Shown one piece after another: positions 7,182 through 14,157 of a stretch of DNA of 15,137 bases. The translations under genes were made by a program, and so were the position numbers. Source of the DNA: Pseudomonadaceae bacterium UBA836 (lineage in GTDB: Bacteria > Pseudomonadota > Gammaproteobacteria > Pseudomonadales > Pseudomonadaceae); assembly GCA_002296055.1 (NCBI GenBank), contig DBHE01000039.1, forward strand, positions 1 through 15,137, in the 5' to 3' direction. The notes below the pieces were generated by a model. That model did not search any database. It was not told where the DNA came from and saw nothing but the letters and a program-made list of their open reading frames with translations. Position 1 is the stretch's first letter. Every line of letters starts with the position of its first letter.

Positions 7182-7943
7182 TCAACCGCGGCCGATAAAG
7201 GGCATCTTGGTGGCCATAATGGTCATGAACTGCACATTACTTTCCAGTGGTAGCTCTGCCATGTGCAGTACCGCCTGGGCAACGTGTTCGACGTCCATGG
7301 TTGGCTCCACGGCAATCTCGCCATTGGCCTGCGGGATGCCGCGCGCCATGGGGGCGGCCATCTCAGTGGCGGCGTTGCCGATATCAATCTGGCCGCAGGC
7401 AATATTGTATTTACGCCCGTCCAGCGAGGTGGCCTTGGTCAGCCCGGTCATACCGTGTTTGGAAGCGGTGTAGGGTGCTGAGTTAGGGCGTGGGGTGGTG
7501 GCGGAGATCGAGCCATTGTTAATGATGCGCCCGCCCATTGGGGTTTGTTCACGCATGATGCGAAACGCTTGCTGGGTACACAGGAAGGCGCCGCTGAGGT
7601 TGGTTTCCAGGGTGGCCTGCCAGTGCTCGTAGCTGAGTTCTTCCAGGGGCAGGGGCGGTGCGCCAGTGCCTGCGTTGTTGAACAGCAGGTCCAGGCGGCC
7701 CCAGCGGTTTTTTATGGCGGTAAACACAGCTTCGACCGACGCCGGATCACGCACGTTGCCGGCAATAACCAGTGCGTTATCAGCCAGGTTATCCAGGCCC
7801 TCAAGGCTGGCCTGCAATTTGTCGGTGTTCCGTCCGGTGAGTGCAACGCGGTAGCCTGCCTTGAGCAGGGCAATGGCGGTAGCGCGGCCAATGCCAGTGC
7901 CGGCGCCGGTCACCAGGGCGACCTTGAGGGGGGAAGCTGTCAT
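7182..7943 (-). CDS. Short-chain dehydrogenase/reductase (SDR family)
   Basis: This 253-aa cytosolic NAD(P)-dependent oxidoreductase is of classical SDR type. The Rossmann cofactor motif VTGAGTGIG is at 11-19, NNAG at 89-92, structural Asn115, catalytic Ser145 (NNGSISA), and Tyr158 with Lys162 (YTASK). The full tetrad is therefore present. An arginine after the second strand (TGRN, R38) mildly favours NADP(H). The substrate is unknown; many relatives are annotated 3-oxoacyl-ACP reductase-like without proof. ATG 7943 was chosen because AGAGGAC precedes it; a longer in-frame start at 7985 lacks such support. It lies 110 bp downstream of the cutinase gene, separated by two hairpins. Confidence 0.88.
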   Translation of the reverse strand: MTASPLKVALVTGAGTGIGRATAIALLKAGYRVALTGRNTDKLQASLEGLDNLADNALVIAGNVRDPASVEAVFTAIKNRWGRLDLLFNNAGTGAPPLPLEELSYEHWQATLETNLSGAFLCTQQAFRIMREQTPMGGRIINNGSISATTPRPNSAPYTASKHGMTGLTKATSLDGRKYNIACGQIDIGNAATEMAAPMARGIPQANGEIAVEPTMDVEHVAQAVLHMAELPLESNVQFMTIMATKMPFIGRG

Positions 7944-7985
7944 AAGAGGTCCTCTGTTGTTGTCATGGCTGGCCAGAGGATACAC

Positions 7986-8006
7986 CAGCGTGTGCGCTGC
8001 ACGCTG
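7986..8006. repeat. Hairpin upstream of the SDR gene
   Basis: CAGCGTG and CACGCTG, a perfect 7-bp inverted repeat with a 7-nt loop, lies just next to the larger hairpin at 8012-8036 and about 43 bp upstream of the SDR start. It may serve as an operator or as part of the cutinase transcript end. Confidence 0.35.
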
Positions 8007-8011
8007 TCGCC

Positions 8012-8036
8012 ATCCCGACAGCTTGGCTGCCGGGAT
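8012..8036 (-). terminator. Strong hairpin after the cutinase gene
   Basis: On the minus strand ATCCCGGCAGC, loop CAA, GCTGTCGGGAT form an 11-bp stem with one G-U pair, starting 18 bases past the cutinase stop. No T-tract follows, so termination would be imperfect. It is probably the 3' end structure of the cutinase message. Confidence 0.5.
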
Positions 8037-8053
8037 TGCTCCCTACGCTGCGC

Positions 8054-8926
8054 TTAGTTGATGCCCTTGCGGCGCACGTCCCAGTCGCGGTCGCTGCACA
8101 GGTCACAGTTGCTGCCGTAGAAGGTGTCCTCGGCGCTGGCGTCGTCCATCAGGTGATAGCGGAACCAGGCAGTGGACGGGCCACGGTAGTCACCGGCGTT
8201 ACCCACCGGCTCAAAGTGGCTGGCTCCAGACAACTCACCCCAGAACACAGGTACGTTGGCGCGGTTGTAGACCGGCAAGGCGTTCAGTGTCGGGCTGGCG
8301 ATGGTATCGCTGCTGCCGGTCATCAGGAACATCGGGCCGTTCTGGTTGGATTGGGAGCTGCTGTTGTGACCCAGGCCGATGGTGTACGGCTGGAAGGGGG
8401 CAGTGGCTTTGATGCGGTAGTCCTGGCCGGCCATGATGGTGCCGCCACCGCCTTGGGAGTGGCCGGCTGCGCCGATACGGCTCAGGTCCAGCTTGTTGGC
8501 GTAGGTGCCGGTGCTGCGGTTGTTTTGGGTGGTCAGGTAGTCAACGCAGTTGAGCATGTCCTGGCCAGTGCCGGCGTTGGAGGTATTGGCGGCGATAACC
8601 ACAAAACCATGGCTGGCCCAGTGTTCGAGAATGCCGCTGTAGGTGCTGGGCGAGGCGGTGGTGCCGTTGCCCCAGACGATGATCGGGTGCTTGAGACCGT
8701 TGCCGCCCAGGGTAGACGGACGGAACACAGTGCAGCTGCTGCCTGCGCTGCCACTGGTGGTCGAGAAGGAGCCATCGGCGCTGAAGCTGCTGACGCCCGG
8801 GAAGCCGGTGCCGGTATTCGGGTTGCTGCCGCCACCGCCACCACCGCCGGGGTTGGTTGCCAGGGCGATGCTCGACAGCGACATGCCCAGGGTCAGGGCG
8901 GCCAGCTTGAACAGGGGTGCTTTCAT
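8054..8926 (-). CDS. Secreted cutinase / polyester hydrolase (alpha/beta hydrolase, P. mendocina type)
   Basis: This 290-aa precursor has an export signal (MKAPLFKLAALTLGMSL... to ALA at about 23). A glycine-run linker (residues 27-33) follows, then an alpha/beta-hydrolase domain. That domain is strikingly like the P. mendocina cutinase PmC as I recall it: HPIIVWGNGT, HWASHGFVV, GHSQGGGG, GPMFLM, NVPVFWGE, SHFEPVG and YRGPSTAWFR are all shared. The catalytic triad is Ser157 (GHSQG), Asp207 (SSDT) and His237 (SHF), each offset by 31 from the reported PmC triad S126/D176/H206. Cysteines 65, 127, 274 and 277 can form two disulfides. Family members hydrolyse cutin, triglycerides and synthetic polyesters; activity here is inferred. 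AAAGGA precedes the ATG. TTGACT at 9000-8995 is a possible -35. Confidence 0.9.
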   Translation of the reverse strand: MKAPLFKLAALTLGMSLSSIALATNPGGGGGGGSNPNTGTGFPGVSSFSADGSFSTTSGSAGSSCTVFRPSTLGGNGLKHPIIVWGNGTTASPSTYSGILEHWASHGFVVIAANTSNAGTGQDMLNCVDYLTTQNNRSTGTYANKLDLSRIGAAGHSQGGGGTIMAGQDYRIKATAPFQPYTIGLGHNSSSQSNQNGPMFLMTGSSDTIASPTLNALPVYNRANVPVFWGELSGASHFEPVGNAGDYRGPSTAWFRYHLMDDASAEDTFYGSNCDLCSDRDWDVRRKGIN

Positions 8927-9146
8927 GACTGTATCCTTTTTCTGTTTGTTGTCCGGAGTGCATGCAGAGGGATACGCAATCCCACTTGCAAGACAGTCAA
9001 GGTAAATGTCTCGCGCTGGCCGTAAAGTCGCCTGTATGGGTTAGTTGCAGGTGGCTATCTATCTAATGAGCTAGAGGATTCGGCAGCAAGGCGCTGATTT
9101 TATGAGGGTTTAATTTATTGAAGCGGGCGTGGGTGTCATGTCGCCT

Positions 9147-9160
9147 CACCCGCATGGGTG
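9147..9160 (-). terminator. Small hairpin past the metR stop
   Basis: CACCC, loop of four, GGGTG form a perfect 5-bp stem starting 17 bases after the metR stop, within the 250-base gap before the cutinase gene. It has no adjacent T-tract. An AT-rich patch (AATAAATTAAA on the minus strand) comes about 35 bases later. Weak terminator candidate. Confidence 0.25.
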
Positions 9161-9176
9161 TAGTTACGTCGCCCGT

Positions 9177-10100
9177 TCAGTCGTTGCTGCGGGCGCTCAC
9201 GCCTTCCAGCGTGGCGAAGGAGGTGTCTTTGGCGGTCAGCAGAAAGTCCTGCAGGTAGGGCATTTCCATCATGTCGTCACGCACAGCGGCGTACAGGGTG
9301 CCGAACAAGCCGTCCGGCCCCAGGCGCCGGGCGCTGACATAGCCCTTGTGCAGGTACTCGGCCATGGCCCAGTTGGGCAGGCAGCAGACACCACGGCCGG
9401 AGGCGACCAGTTGCATCATCATCACGGTCATCTCGGCGGTGCGTACGCCAGCGGGCTCGATGCCGGCAGGGTCCAGAAACTGCTTGAAGATATCCAGACG
9501 CTCACGCTCGACCGGGTAGGTAATCAGGGTTTCGTCTGCCAGGTCAGCCGGGCGTACATGATGGGCGGTGCTCAGCGGGTGCTGATTGCTGACCGCCAGC
9601 AGCGCCTCATAGGTGAACAGTGGCACATAGGTAATGCCCTCGATATCCAGCGGGTCGGAGGTGACTACCAGGTCCAGATCGCCGCGTGCCAAGGCGGGCA
9701 GAGGGGCGAAGAAAAAGCCGGAGGCAAAATCCACTTCGACCTCCGGCCAGGCGTTACGGAACTGGTCAATGGTTGGCATCAGCCACTGGAAGCAGCTATG
9801 GCATTCAATGGCCATATGCAAGCGCCCGGCCTGGCCGCCAGCCAGCCGCTGAATGTCGCGCTCGGCCTGCCGCACTTGCGGCAGCAGGTTGTCGGCCAGT
9901 CGCAATAGGCGCAGCCCGGCGCTGGTGAAGCGCACCGGCTTGGTCTTGCGAACAAACAAGGTCATGCCGAGCTTCTCTTCCAGGTCCTTGAGCTGGTGGG
10001 ACAGCGCGGATTGGGTCAGATGCAGGCGCTCGGCCGCCTCAACCAGGCTTTCGGCGTCGCGCAGGGTGCTGAGGGTGCGCAGGTGGCGGAGTTCAAGCAT
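9177..10100 (-). CDS. metR: LysR-type regulator of methionine biosynthesis
   Basis: MetR activates methionine genes, classically with homocysteine as co-effector. The protein is 307 aa. Its winged helix-turn-helix is at residues 1-60 (SLVEAAERLHLTQSALSHQLKDLE, recognition part TQSALSHQL; then LFVRKTKPVRFT). From about 92 a substrate-binding domain follows with the MetR-typical IECHSCFQWLMP, the WPEVEVDF segment, DLVVTSD, TLITYPV and LYAAVRD. These match enterobacterial MetR closely and not other LysR types. It follows the flavin reductase gene by 84 bases but has its own promoter candidate. Its predicted DNA site, TGAA-N5-TTCA, is found upstream of mesX, tying the regulator to this gene group. 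Confidence 0.9.
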   Translation of the reverse strand: MLELRHLRTLSTLRDAESLVEAAERLHLTQSALSHQLKDLEEKLGMTLFVRKTKPVRFTSAGLRLLRLADNLLPQVRQAERDIQRLAGGQAGRLHMAIECHSCFQWLMPTIDQFRNAWPEVEVDFASGFFFAPLPALARGDLDLVVTSDPLDIEGITYVPLFTYEALLAVSNQHPLSTAHHVRPADLADETLITYPVERERLDIFKQFLDPAGIEPAGVRTAEMTVMMMQLVASGRGVCCLPNWAMAEYLHKGYVSARRLGPDGLFGTLYAAVRDDMMEMPYLQDFLLTAKDTSFATLEGVSARSND

Positions 10101-10129
10101 GACGGAACCTGGAATATGAGAAAAACCGG

Positions 10130-10138
10130 ACTATAGCA
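10130..10138 (-). promoter_or_regulatory. Extended -10 promoter candidate for metR
   Basis: On the minus strand TGCTATAGT gives an extended -10 (TG at 10138-10137, TATAGT at 10135-10130), about 30 bases upstream of the metR ATG. The -35 region is poor. It suggests metR can be transcribed apart from the mesX-mesD genes. Confidence 0.45.
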
Positions 10139-10184
10139 CGGCAAAGATGAGCAGGATTCAGGCGCCAGGCCCCTATGCTGCCAC

Positions 10185-10694
10185 TCAGGCCGCGCTGTGT
10201 TCCGCCAGACTGCGGTATTGGCCCTTGAAGTACAGCAGTGGCTCGCTGGCCGGAGCATCTTGCAGGTTGAGCGCTTTTACCTCGCCAATCACGATCAGAT
10301 GATCACCGGCGGCGTGCTCGGCGTGTATTTCGCAATCAAACCAGTGCAGGCTGCCGCCAATCACCGGGTTGCCCAGCGGCGATGTTTGCCAGTCTACGCC
10401 CTGCCATTTGTCGCCCCCTTGCCGCGCGAACTGGTTGGAGATATGCGCCTGCTCGCCGGACAATACGTTCACCGCAAAGCGGCCGGCGCGCCGAATTTTC
10501 GGATAGCTGTAGGAGTTGGCCATAACGCTGAAAGACACCAGCGGCGGACTCATTGAGACGCTGTAGAACGACTGGCAGGTGAAGCCAAGCGGCTCGCCAT
10601 CCACCAGCGAGGTAATCACGGTGATGCCGGAGGCGTAATGCCCTAGGGCTTCGCGAAAGTTGAGCGGCTCAATAACCGACGTGGGGCGTGTCAT
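10185..10694 (-). CDS. Flavin reductase-like protein (HpaC-type FMN/FAD-binding domain)
   Basis: This 169-aa cytosolic split-barrel flavoprotein belongs to the family that uses NAD(P)H to reduce free flavin for a partner oxygenase. Family signatures are FREALGHYASGITVITS near the N-terminus, GFTCQSFYSVSMSPPLVSFS at 38-57, RFAVNVLS at 72-79, GDHLIVIGEV at 130-139 and PLLYFKGQYR near the end. The ATG at 10694 is preferred over an in-frame TTG at 10700 because AGGA lies six bases before the ATG and would abut the TTG. It follows mesD by 81 bases on the same strand. Because mesD and mesX need oxygen for function in other bacteria, this reductase is a candidate partner; that link is inference. Confidence 0.85.
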   Translation of the reverse strand: MTRPTSVIEPLNFREALGHYASGITVITSLVDGEPLGFTCQSFYSVSMSPPLVSFSVMANSYSYPKIRRAGRFAVNVLSGEQAHISNQFARQGGDKWQGVDWQTSPLGNPVIGGSLHWFDCEIHAEHAAGDHLIVIGEVKALNLQDAPASEPLLYFKGQYRSLAEHSAA

Positions 10695-10716
10695 AGTCAA
10701 TCCTGTTGCAAGTGCG

Positions 10717-10733
10717 GCCGGCGCGTTGCCGGC
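10717..10733. repeat. GC-rich hairpin in the mesD-flavin reductase gap, second stem
   Basis: GCCGGC, loop of five, GCCGGC form a perfect 6-bp stem about 22 bases upstream of the flavin reductase start. It follows the larger hairpin at 10745-10768 on the transcribed strand and is close enough to the ribosome-binding site to influence translation. Confidence 0.45.
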
Positions 10734-10744
10734 GTTGGGAGAGG

Positions 10745-10768
10745 GCGGCGCCGGGTTGGCGGCGCCGC
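10745..10768 (-). terminator. Perfect GC-rich hairpin directly after mesD
   Basis: On the minus strand GCGGCGCC, an 8-nt loop, then GGCGCCGC form a perfect 8-bp all-GC stem starting eight bases past the mesD stop. There is no T-tract. It is more likely a message-stabilising or attenuating element between mesD and the flavin reductase gene than a full terminator. Confidence 0.45.
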
Positions 10769-10775
10769 TGCTTCG

Positions 10776-11804
10776 TCAGGCCAGCAGTTCCCGGCGGACG
10801 ATCTCGGCACCGGCGGCCAGCGCATTCAGCTTGCCGCGCGCCACCTCGCGGGGCAGGGGGGCCATACCGCAGTTGGTGCATGGGTAGAGCTTGTCGGCAT
10901 CAACAAACTGCAGCGCTTTGCGCAGGGTGTTGGCGACTTCCTCGGGCGTTTCAACGGTATGGTTAGCCACATCAATGGCGCCGACCATGACCTTCTTGCC
11001 GCGAATCAGCTCGATCAGCTCCATGGGTACGTGGGAGTTGTGGCATTCCAGCGAAACCATGTCGATCTTGGATTGCTGCAGCTTGGGGAAGGCCTCTTCA
11101 TACTGACGCCACTCGGAGCCGAGGGTTTTCTTCCAGTCGGTGTTGGCCTTGATGCCGTAGCCGTAGCAGATGTGCACGGCGGTTTCGCATTTCAGGCCTT
11201 CGATGGCACGCTCCAGGGTCGCCACGCCCCAATCGTTGACCTCATCGAAAAACACGTTAAAGGCCGGCTCATCGAACTGGATGATATCCACGCCCGCCGC
11301 TTCCAGCTCTTTGGCTTCCTGGTTGAGAATCTTGGCAAATTCCCAGGCGAGTTTTTCGCGGCTCTTGTAGTGCGCGTCGTACAGGGTGTCGATCATCGTC
11401 ATCGGACCCGGCAGGGCCCATTTGATCGGCTGATTGGTTTGTTTGCGCAGAAACTTGGCGTCCTCAACAAAGACCGGCTTTTGCCGTGTCACCGCGCCGA
11501 CGACTGTGGGCACGCTGGCGTCGTAGCGGTCACGAATACGGACGGTTTCGCGCTGCTCGAAATCCACCCCGTCGAGGTGCTCGATAAAGGTGGTGACAAA
11601 GTGCTGGCGGGTTTGCTCGCCGTCGCTAACGATGTCGATACCGGCTCGCTGCTGCTCTTGCAGTGATATGCGCAGGGCGTCCTGCTTGCCCTCCAGTAGG
11701 GCGTCGCCTTCCAGCTTCCAGGGTGACCACAGGGTCTCGGGTTGGGCCAGCCAAGCCGGTTTGGGCAGGCTGCCTGCGGTCGAGGTGGGGAGTAGCTTTT
11801 TCAT
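10776..11804 (-). CDS. mesD: Core methionine synthase of the MesD family (no folate-binding domain)
   Basis: This protein transfers a methyl group to homocysteine to make methionine. At 342 aa it matches only the C-terminal catalytic barrel of MetE (about 750 aa), lacking the N-terminal folate-binding half. Visible motifs are GSLPKPAWL at 11-19, DGEQTR at 61-66, FDEPA at 177-181 and the zinc ligands His211 and Cys213 (HICYG), Glu253 (SLECHNSH) and Cys312 (CTNCGMAP). The adjacent DUF1852 gene identifies the MesD family, reported by Price and colleagues to need DUF1852 and oxygen but not methyl-folate or cobalamin. The ATG at 11804 is 20 bases past the mesX stop and has no clear ribosome-binding site, so coupling to mesX is likely. 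An in-frame start at 11849 would overlap mesX. Confidence 0.88.
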   Translation of the reverse strand: MKKLLPTSTAGSLPKPAWLAQPETLWSPWKLEGDALLEGKQDALRISLQEQQRAGIDIVSDGEQTRQHFVTTFIEHLDGVDFEQRETVRIRDRYDASVPTVVGAVTRQKPVFVEDAKFLRKQTNQPIKWALPGPMTMIDTLYDAHYKSREKLAWEFAKILNQEAKELEAAGVDIIQFDEPAFNVFFDEVNDWGVATLERAIEGLKCETAVHICYGYGIKANTDWKKTLGSEWRQYEEAFPKLQQSKIDMVSLECHNSHVPMELIELIRGKKVMVGAIDVANHTVETPEEVANTLRKALQFVDADKLYPCTNCGMAPLPREVARGKLNALAAGAEIVRRELLA

Positions 11805-11824
11805 GTGTTTTGACGGTGTCCGGG

Positions 11825-12808
11825 TTAAAGGGTGTAGCTGGCAGACCACTGCTCAAGCACGCGCTGATAGGGTTTGATGAACTGCTCTTCGGCAAAGCGG
11901 CCCTGCTCGATGGCCAGCTGGCTACGCTCCTGGCGGTCGTAGACAATCTTGGTCAACGAGTGGTCCTGATTCTTCAGATTAGGTTGATAGCACTGGCCAG
12001 CCGGTGCATTGGCGTTGTAGATCTCGGGCCGATAGATGCGCTGGAAGGTCTCCATGGTGCTGATGGTGCTGATCAGCTCAAGGCTGGTGTAGTCGTTCAG
12101 CAGATCACCAAAGAAGTAGAAGGCCAGCGGCGCGGCGCTGTTTGGTGGCATGAAGTAACGCACCTGCAAGCCCATCTTCTTGAAGTACTGCTCGGTCAGG
12201 GAGGACTCGTTGGGCTCGTATTCAACGCCAAGCACCGGGTGATGGTTTTCAGTGCGCTGATAGACCTTGGCATCCGATACGCTCAGGCAGATCACCGGCG
12301 GTTTGCTGAAATGCTCCCGATAGGTGGGCGACTTGATGAAGTGCTGGAACAGCTTGCCGTGCAGATCGCCAAAGTTGTCCGGAATGCTGAACGAGGGCTG
12401 GCCCTTGTTGTGCTCCAGCAGCAGCACGCTGAAGTCGTAATCACGCACGTAGGACGAGAAGTTGTTGCCAACGATTCCCTCAATACGCTGATTGGTCTTG
12501 CGGTCAAGAATGTGAGTCTTCAGCACTTCAATGGCCGGGAAGCTGGCGCCGTTGTTGTCGGCCTTGACGGTCAGCTCGACGGAGACGATTTCCAGCTCGA
12601 CAGCGTAGCGGTCACCTTTGGGGTTATCCCACTGGGCCAGTGCGTTGAAGCGGTTGTTGATCATGGCCAAGGTATTGCGCAGGTTCTGCTCTCGGCTTGC
12701 ACCGCGCGCCAGGTTGGCGAAGTTGGTGGTAATACGGGTGTTGTCGGCGGGGCGGTAGTCCTCGTCGAACGGAATACTCTTGAGCGCAAAGGTAAATTCG
12801 GTAGTCAT
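11825..12808 (-). CDS. mesX: DUF1852 protein MesX, required partner of MesD
   Basis: This 327-aa soluble protein belongs to DUF1852, recognised from its sequence (MTTEFTFALKSIPFDEDY, DNTRITTNFANLARG, NHHPVLGVEYEP) and its place before mesD. No signal peptide, membrane helix or known cofactor motif is visible. It has two neighbouring histidines (His203-His204 in ENHHPVLG), further His and Tyr residues, and one cysteine (GQCYQ), which could matter in catalysis. DUF1852 is reported as needed with oxygen for MesD-dependent methionine synthesis; its chemistry is, to my knowledge, unknown. It is the first gene of the group. The ATG at 12808 has only a distant AGGA and sits beside a tandem GACACCAG repeat (12815-12830). 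Confidence 0.87.
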   Translation of the reverse strand: MTTEFTFALKSIPFDEDYRPADNTRITTNFANLARGASREQNLRNTLAMINNRFNALAQWDNPKGDRYAVELEIVSVELTVKADNNGASFPAIEVLKTHILDRKTNQRIEGIVGNNFSSYVRDYDFSVLLLEHNKGQPSFSIPDNFGDLHGKLFQHFIKSPTYREHFSKPPVICLSVSDAKVYQRTENHHPVLGVEYEPNESSLTEQYFKKMGLQVRYFMPPNSAAPLAFYFFGDLLNDYTSLELISTISTMETFQRIYRPEIYNANAPAGQCYQPNLKNQDHSLTKIVYDRQERSQLAIEQGRFAEEQFIKPYQRVLEQWSASYTL

Positions 12809-12814
12809 CGCAAT

Positions 12815-12830
12815 CTGGTGTCCTGGTGTC
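12815..12830. repeat. Tandem 8-bp repeat in the mesX leader
   Basis: CTGGTGTC occurs twice head to tail, directly upstream of the mesX start codon (GACACCAG twice on the transcribed strand). The only AGGA ribosome-binding candidate is created by the junction of the two copies, 12 bases from the ATG. Confidence 0.5.
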
Positions 12831-12875
12831 TGAGGTCAAGCCACTAGCGTCGCGGTGTGGCCTGGAATGGTGCGT

Positions 12876-12919
12876 ATTGTAGGCAGGGACACCTGTTGAA
12901 AAAAAATGAACTCTTTTCA
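12876..12919 (-). promoter_or_regulatory. mesX promoter candidate with perfect MetR box
   Basis: TGAACTCTTTTCA at 12907-12919 is an exact match to the MetR consensus TGAA-N5-TTCA. It is embedded in a longer dyad, TTGAAAA (12896-12902) and TTTTCAA (12914-12920). On the minus strand TACAAT (12881-12876) is a near-consensus -10 with a poor T-rich -35, as expected for an activator-dependent promoter. The box centre would lie near -44 relative to a start around 12869, a normal LysR-type activator position. The mesX ATG is about 60 bases further. Together with metR downstream this is good evidence for MetR control. Confidence 0.65.
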
Positions 12920-12994
12920 AAAGAACATTAGGAAATCTCATGTTGCTGGTTCGCGGGTTGCGGGAGGCGTGGCGCGGCCAGCCGTTCTCGCGCG

Positions 12995-13043
12995 CTGTAC
13001 AGGCTGACTTGCCACTTCAACCGACCAGCCGCTGCCTGTACAG
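12995..13043. promoter_or_regulatory. Two CTGTACAG palindromes upstream of rlmM
   Basis: CTGTACAG occurs at 12995-13002 and at 13036-13043, 41 bp apart, close to four helical turns, immediately before rlmM. Paired same-face palindromes can be an operator. No regulator with this site is known to me for rlmM, and one 8-bp match could be chance. Confidence 0.3.
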
Positions 13044-13072
13044 TACGCCCGATTATCCAGCGGGAGCGAGAC

Positions 13073-14128
13073 ATGCAGGAATTGTTGCTACATTGCCGTC
13101 CGGGCTTTGAAGGGGAGGCGGCCGCCGAGATGCAGGAGCTGGCCGGCGAGCAGGGTATTGCCGGTTATCCGGTGACCCAGGATGGCAGCGCTCTGGTGCG
13201 TTTTGTCTGCCCCGAGCAGGGCGAGGCCGAGCAACTGATGCGGGCCATCGATTTTCAGCAGTTGATCTTCACCCGCCAGTGGGCGGTCGGCAGCTGGCTG
13301 GAGCTGGACCCGGAAGACCGCGTGAGCCCCATTATCACCGCCTGTGCCCAGGGCCATATTGCCTCGCTGATGTGGCTGGAAACCGCCGACACCAACGACG
13401 GCAAGGCACTGGCCGCGCTGACCAAAAAGCTGAAAGGCCCGCTGGAACGCTCGCTCACCAAGACCCGCTTTGTTCGCCCCAACAAACCCGAGCTGCCGCG
13501 CTTGCATCTGTGCTTTCAGAGCGGCCAGAAGGTGTTTGTCGGCTGGTCCTGGGCTGACAACGGCGCGCCTTGGCCGATGGGCATTCCGCGCCTGAAAGTC
13601 CCGCGTGAAGCGCCCAGCCGCTCCACCCTGAAGCTGGAAGAAGCCTGGCACCATTTTATTCCGCGTGATGACTGGGACAGCCGCCTCAAGGCTGGCATGA
13701 CCGCAGTTGACCTGGGCGCGGCCCCCGGTGGCTGGACCTGGCAACTGGTCAACCGCCTGATGAATGTCACTGCAGTGGACAACGGCCCGATGGATCGCCG
13801 CCTGATGGACAGCGGCCAGGTGGAGCACGTGCAGGGCGACGGCTACATGTATCGCCCCAAGCGCACCGTCGACTGGATGGTCTGCGACATCGTGGACAAG
13901 CCGGCCCGCAGCAGCGCACTGGCGGCCAAGTGGATTGGCCAGCGCTACTGCCGCGAGTTGATCATCAACTTCAAGCTGCCGATGAAACAGCGCTATCAGG
14001 AAGTCATGCAGTGCCTTGGGCACATTCAGGATGCGCTGGATGAAGCGGGCGTGCGCGCCGAGATCGGCTGCAAGCAGCTATATACCGACCGTGAAGAAGT
14101 GACCTGTCATATTCGCGCGTTGCGCTAG
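13073..14128 (+). CDS. rlmM: 23S rRNA (cytidine-2498-2'-O)-methyltransferase
   Basis: RlmM (YgdE) methylates the 2'-OH of C2498 in the peptidyl transferase region of 23S rRNA, using S-adenosylmethionine. The protein is 351 aa against about 366 in E. coli. The N-terminal half (1-185) is the RNA-binding, THUMP-bearing part (LLLHCRPGFEGEAAAEM). The C-terminal half is a Rossmann methyltransferase with the SAM loop DLGAAPGGWTWQL at 213-225. The K-D-K-E-type catalytic residues are plausibly Lys187 (STLKLEEA), Asp272 (VCDIVDKP), Lys301 (INFKLPMK) and Glu341. The ATG is preceded by CGGGAGCGAG. It is divergent from mesX and convergent with the ABM-domain gene. Its SAM use makes it only indirectly connected to the methionine genes next door. 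Confidence 0.95.
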   Translation: MQELLLHCRPGFEGEAAAEMQELAGEQGIAGYPVTQDGSALVRFVCPEQGEAEQLMRAIDFQQLIFTRQWAVGSWLELDPEDRVSPIITACAQGHIASLMWLETADTNDGKALAALTKKLKGPLERSLTKTRFVRPNKPELPRLHLCFQSGQKVFVGWSWADNGAPWPMGIPRLKVPREAPSRSTLKLEEAWHHFIPRDDWDSRLKAGMTAVDLGAAPGGWTWQLVNRLMNVTAVDNGPMDRRLMDSGQVEHVQGDGYMYRPKRTVDWMVCDIVDKPARSSALAAKWIGQRYCRELIINFKLPMKQRYQEVMQCLGHIQDALDEAGVRAEIGCKQLYTDREEVTCHIRALR

Positions 14129-14157
14129 GCGGCTAGGCGTGGGCTAGTGAGATGCGG

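Noticed and set aside
8960..9000. Sigma-54 promoter for the cutinase gene
   Set aside because: No GG-N10-GC at proper -24/-12 spacing with flanking consensus was found; a weak sigma-70 -35 (TTGACT) is more plausible.
8036..9025. Long plus-strand open frame opposite the cutinase gene
   Set aside because: It is the antisense shadow of a GC-rich gene with an excellent family match; no ribosome-binding site and low-complexity Ala/Gly/Val composition.
10776..11804. Truncated or decayed metE instead of a core synthase
   Set aside because: The gene has a clean start, all zinc ligands, full barrel length and the DUF1852 partner, so it is a complete core enzyme rather than a remnant.
12809..12900. 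SAM or cobalamin riboswitch in the mesX leader
   Set aside because: The leader is only about 60 nt by the preferred promoter, and no conserved riboswitch core or B12-box-like string is visible.
12995..13060. LexA box upstream of rlmM
   Set aside because: CTG and CAG triplets occur but not at the CTG-N10-CAG spacing.
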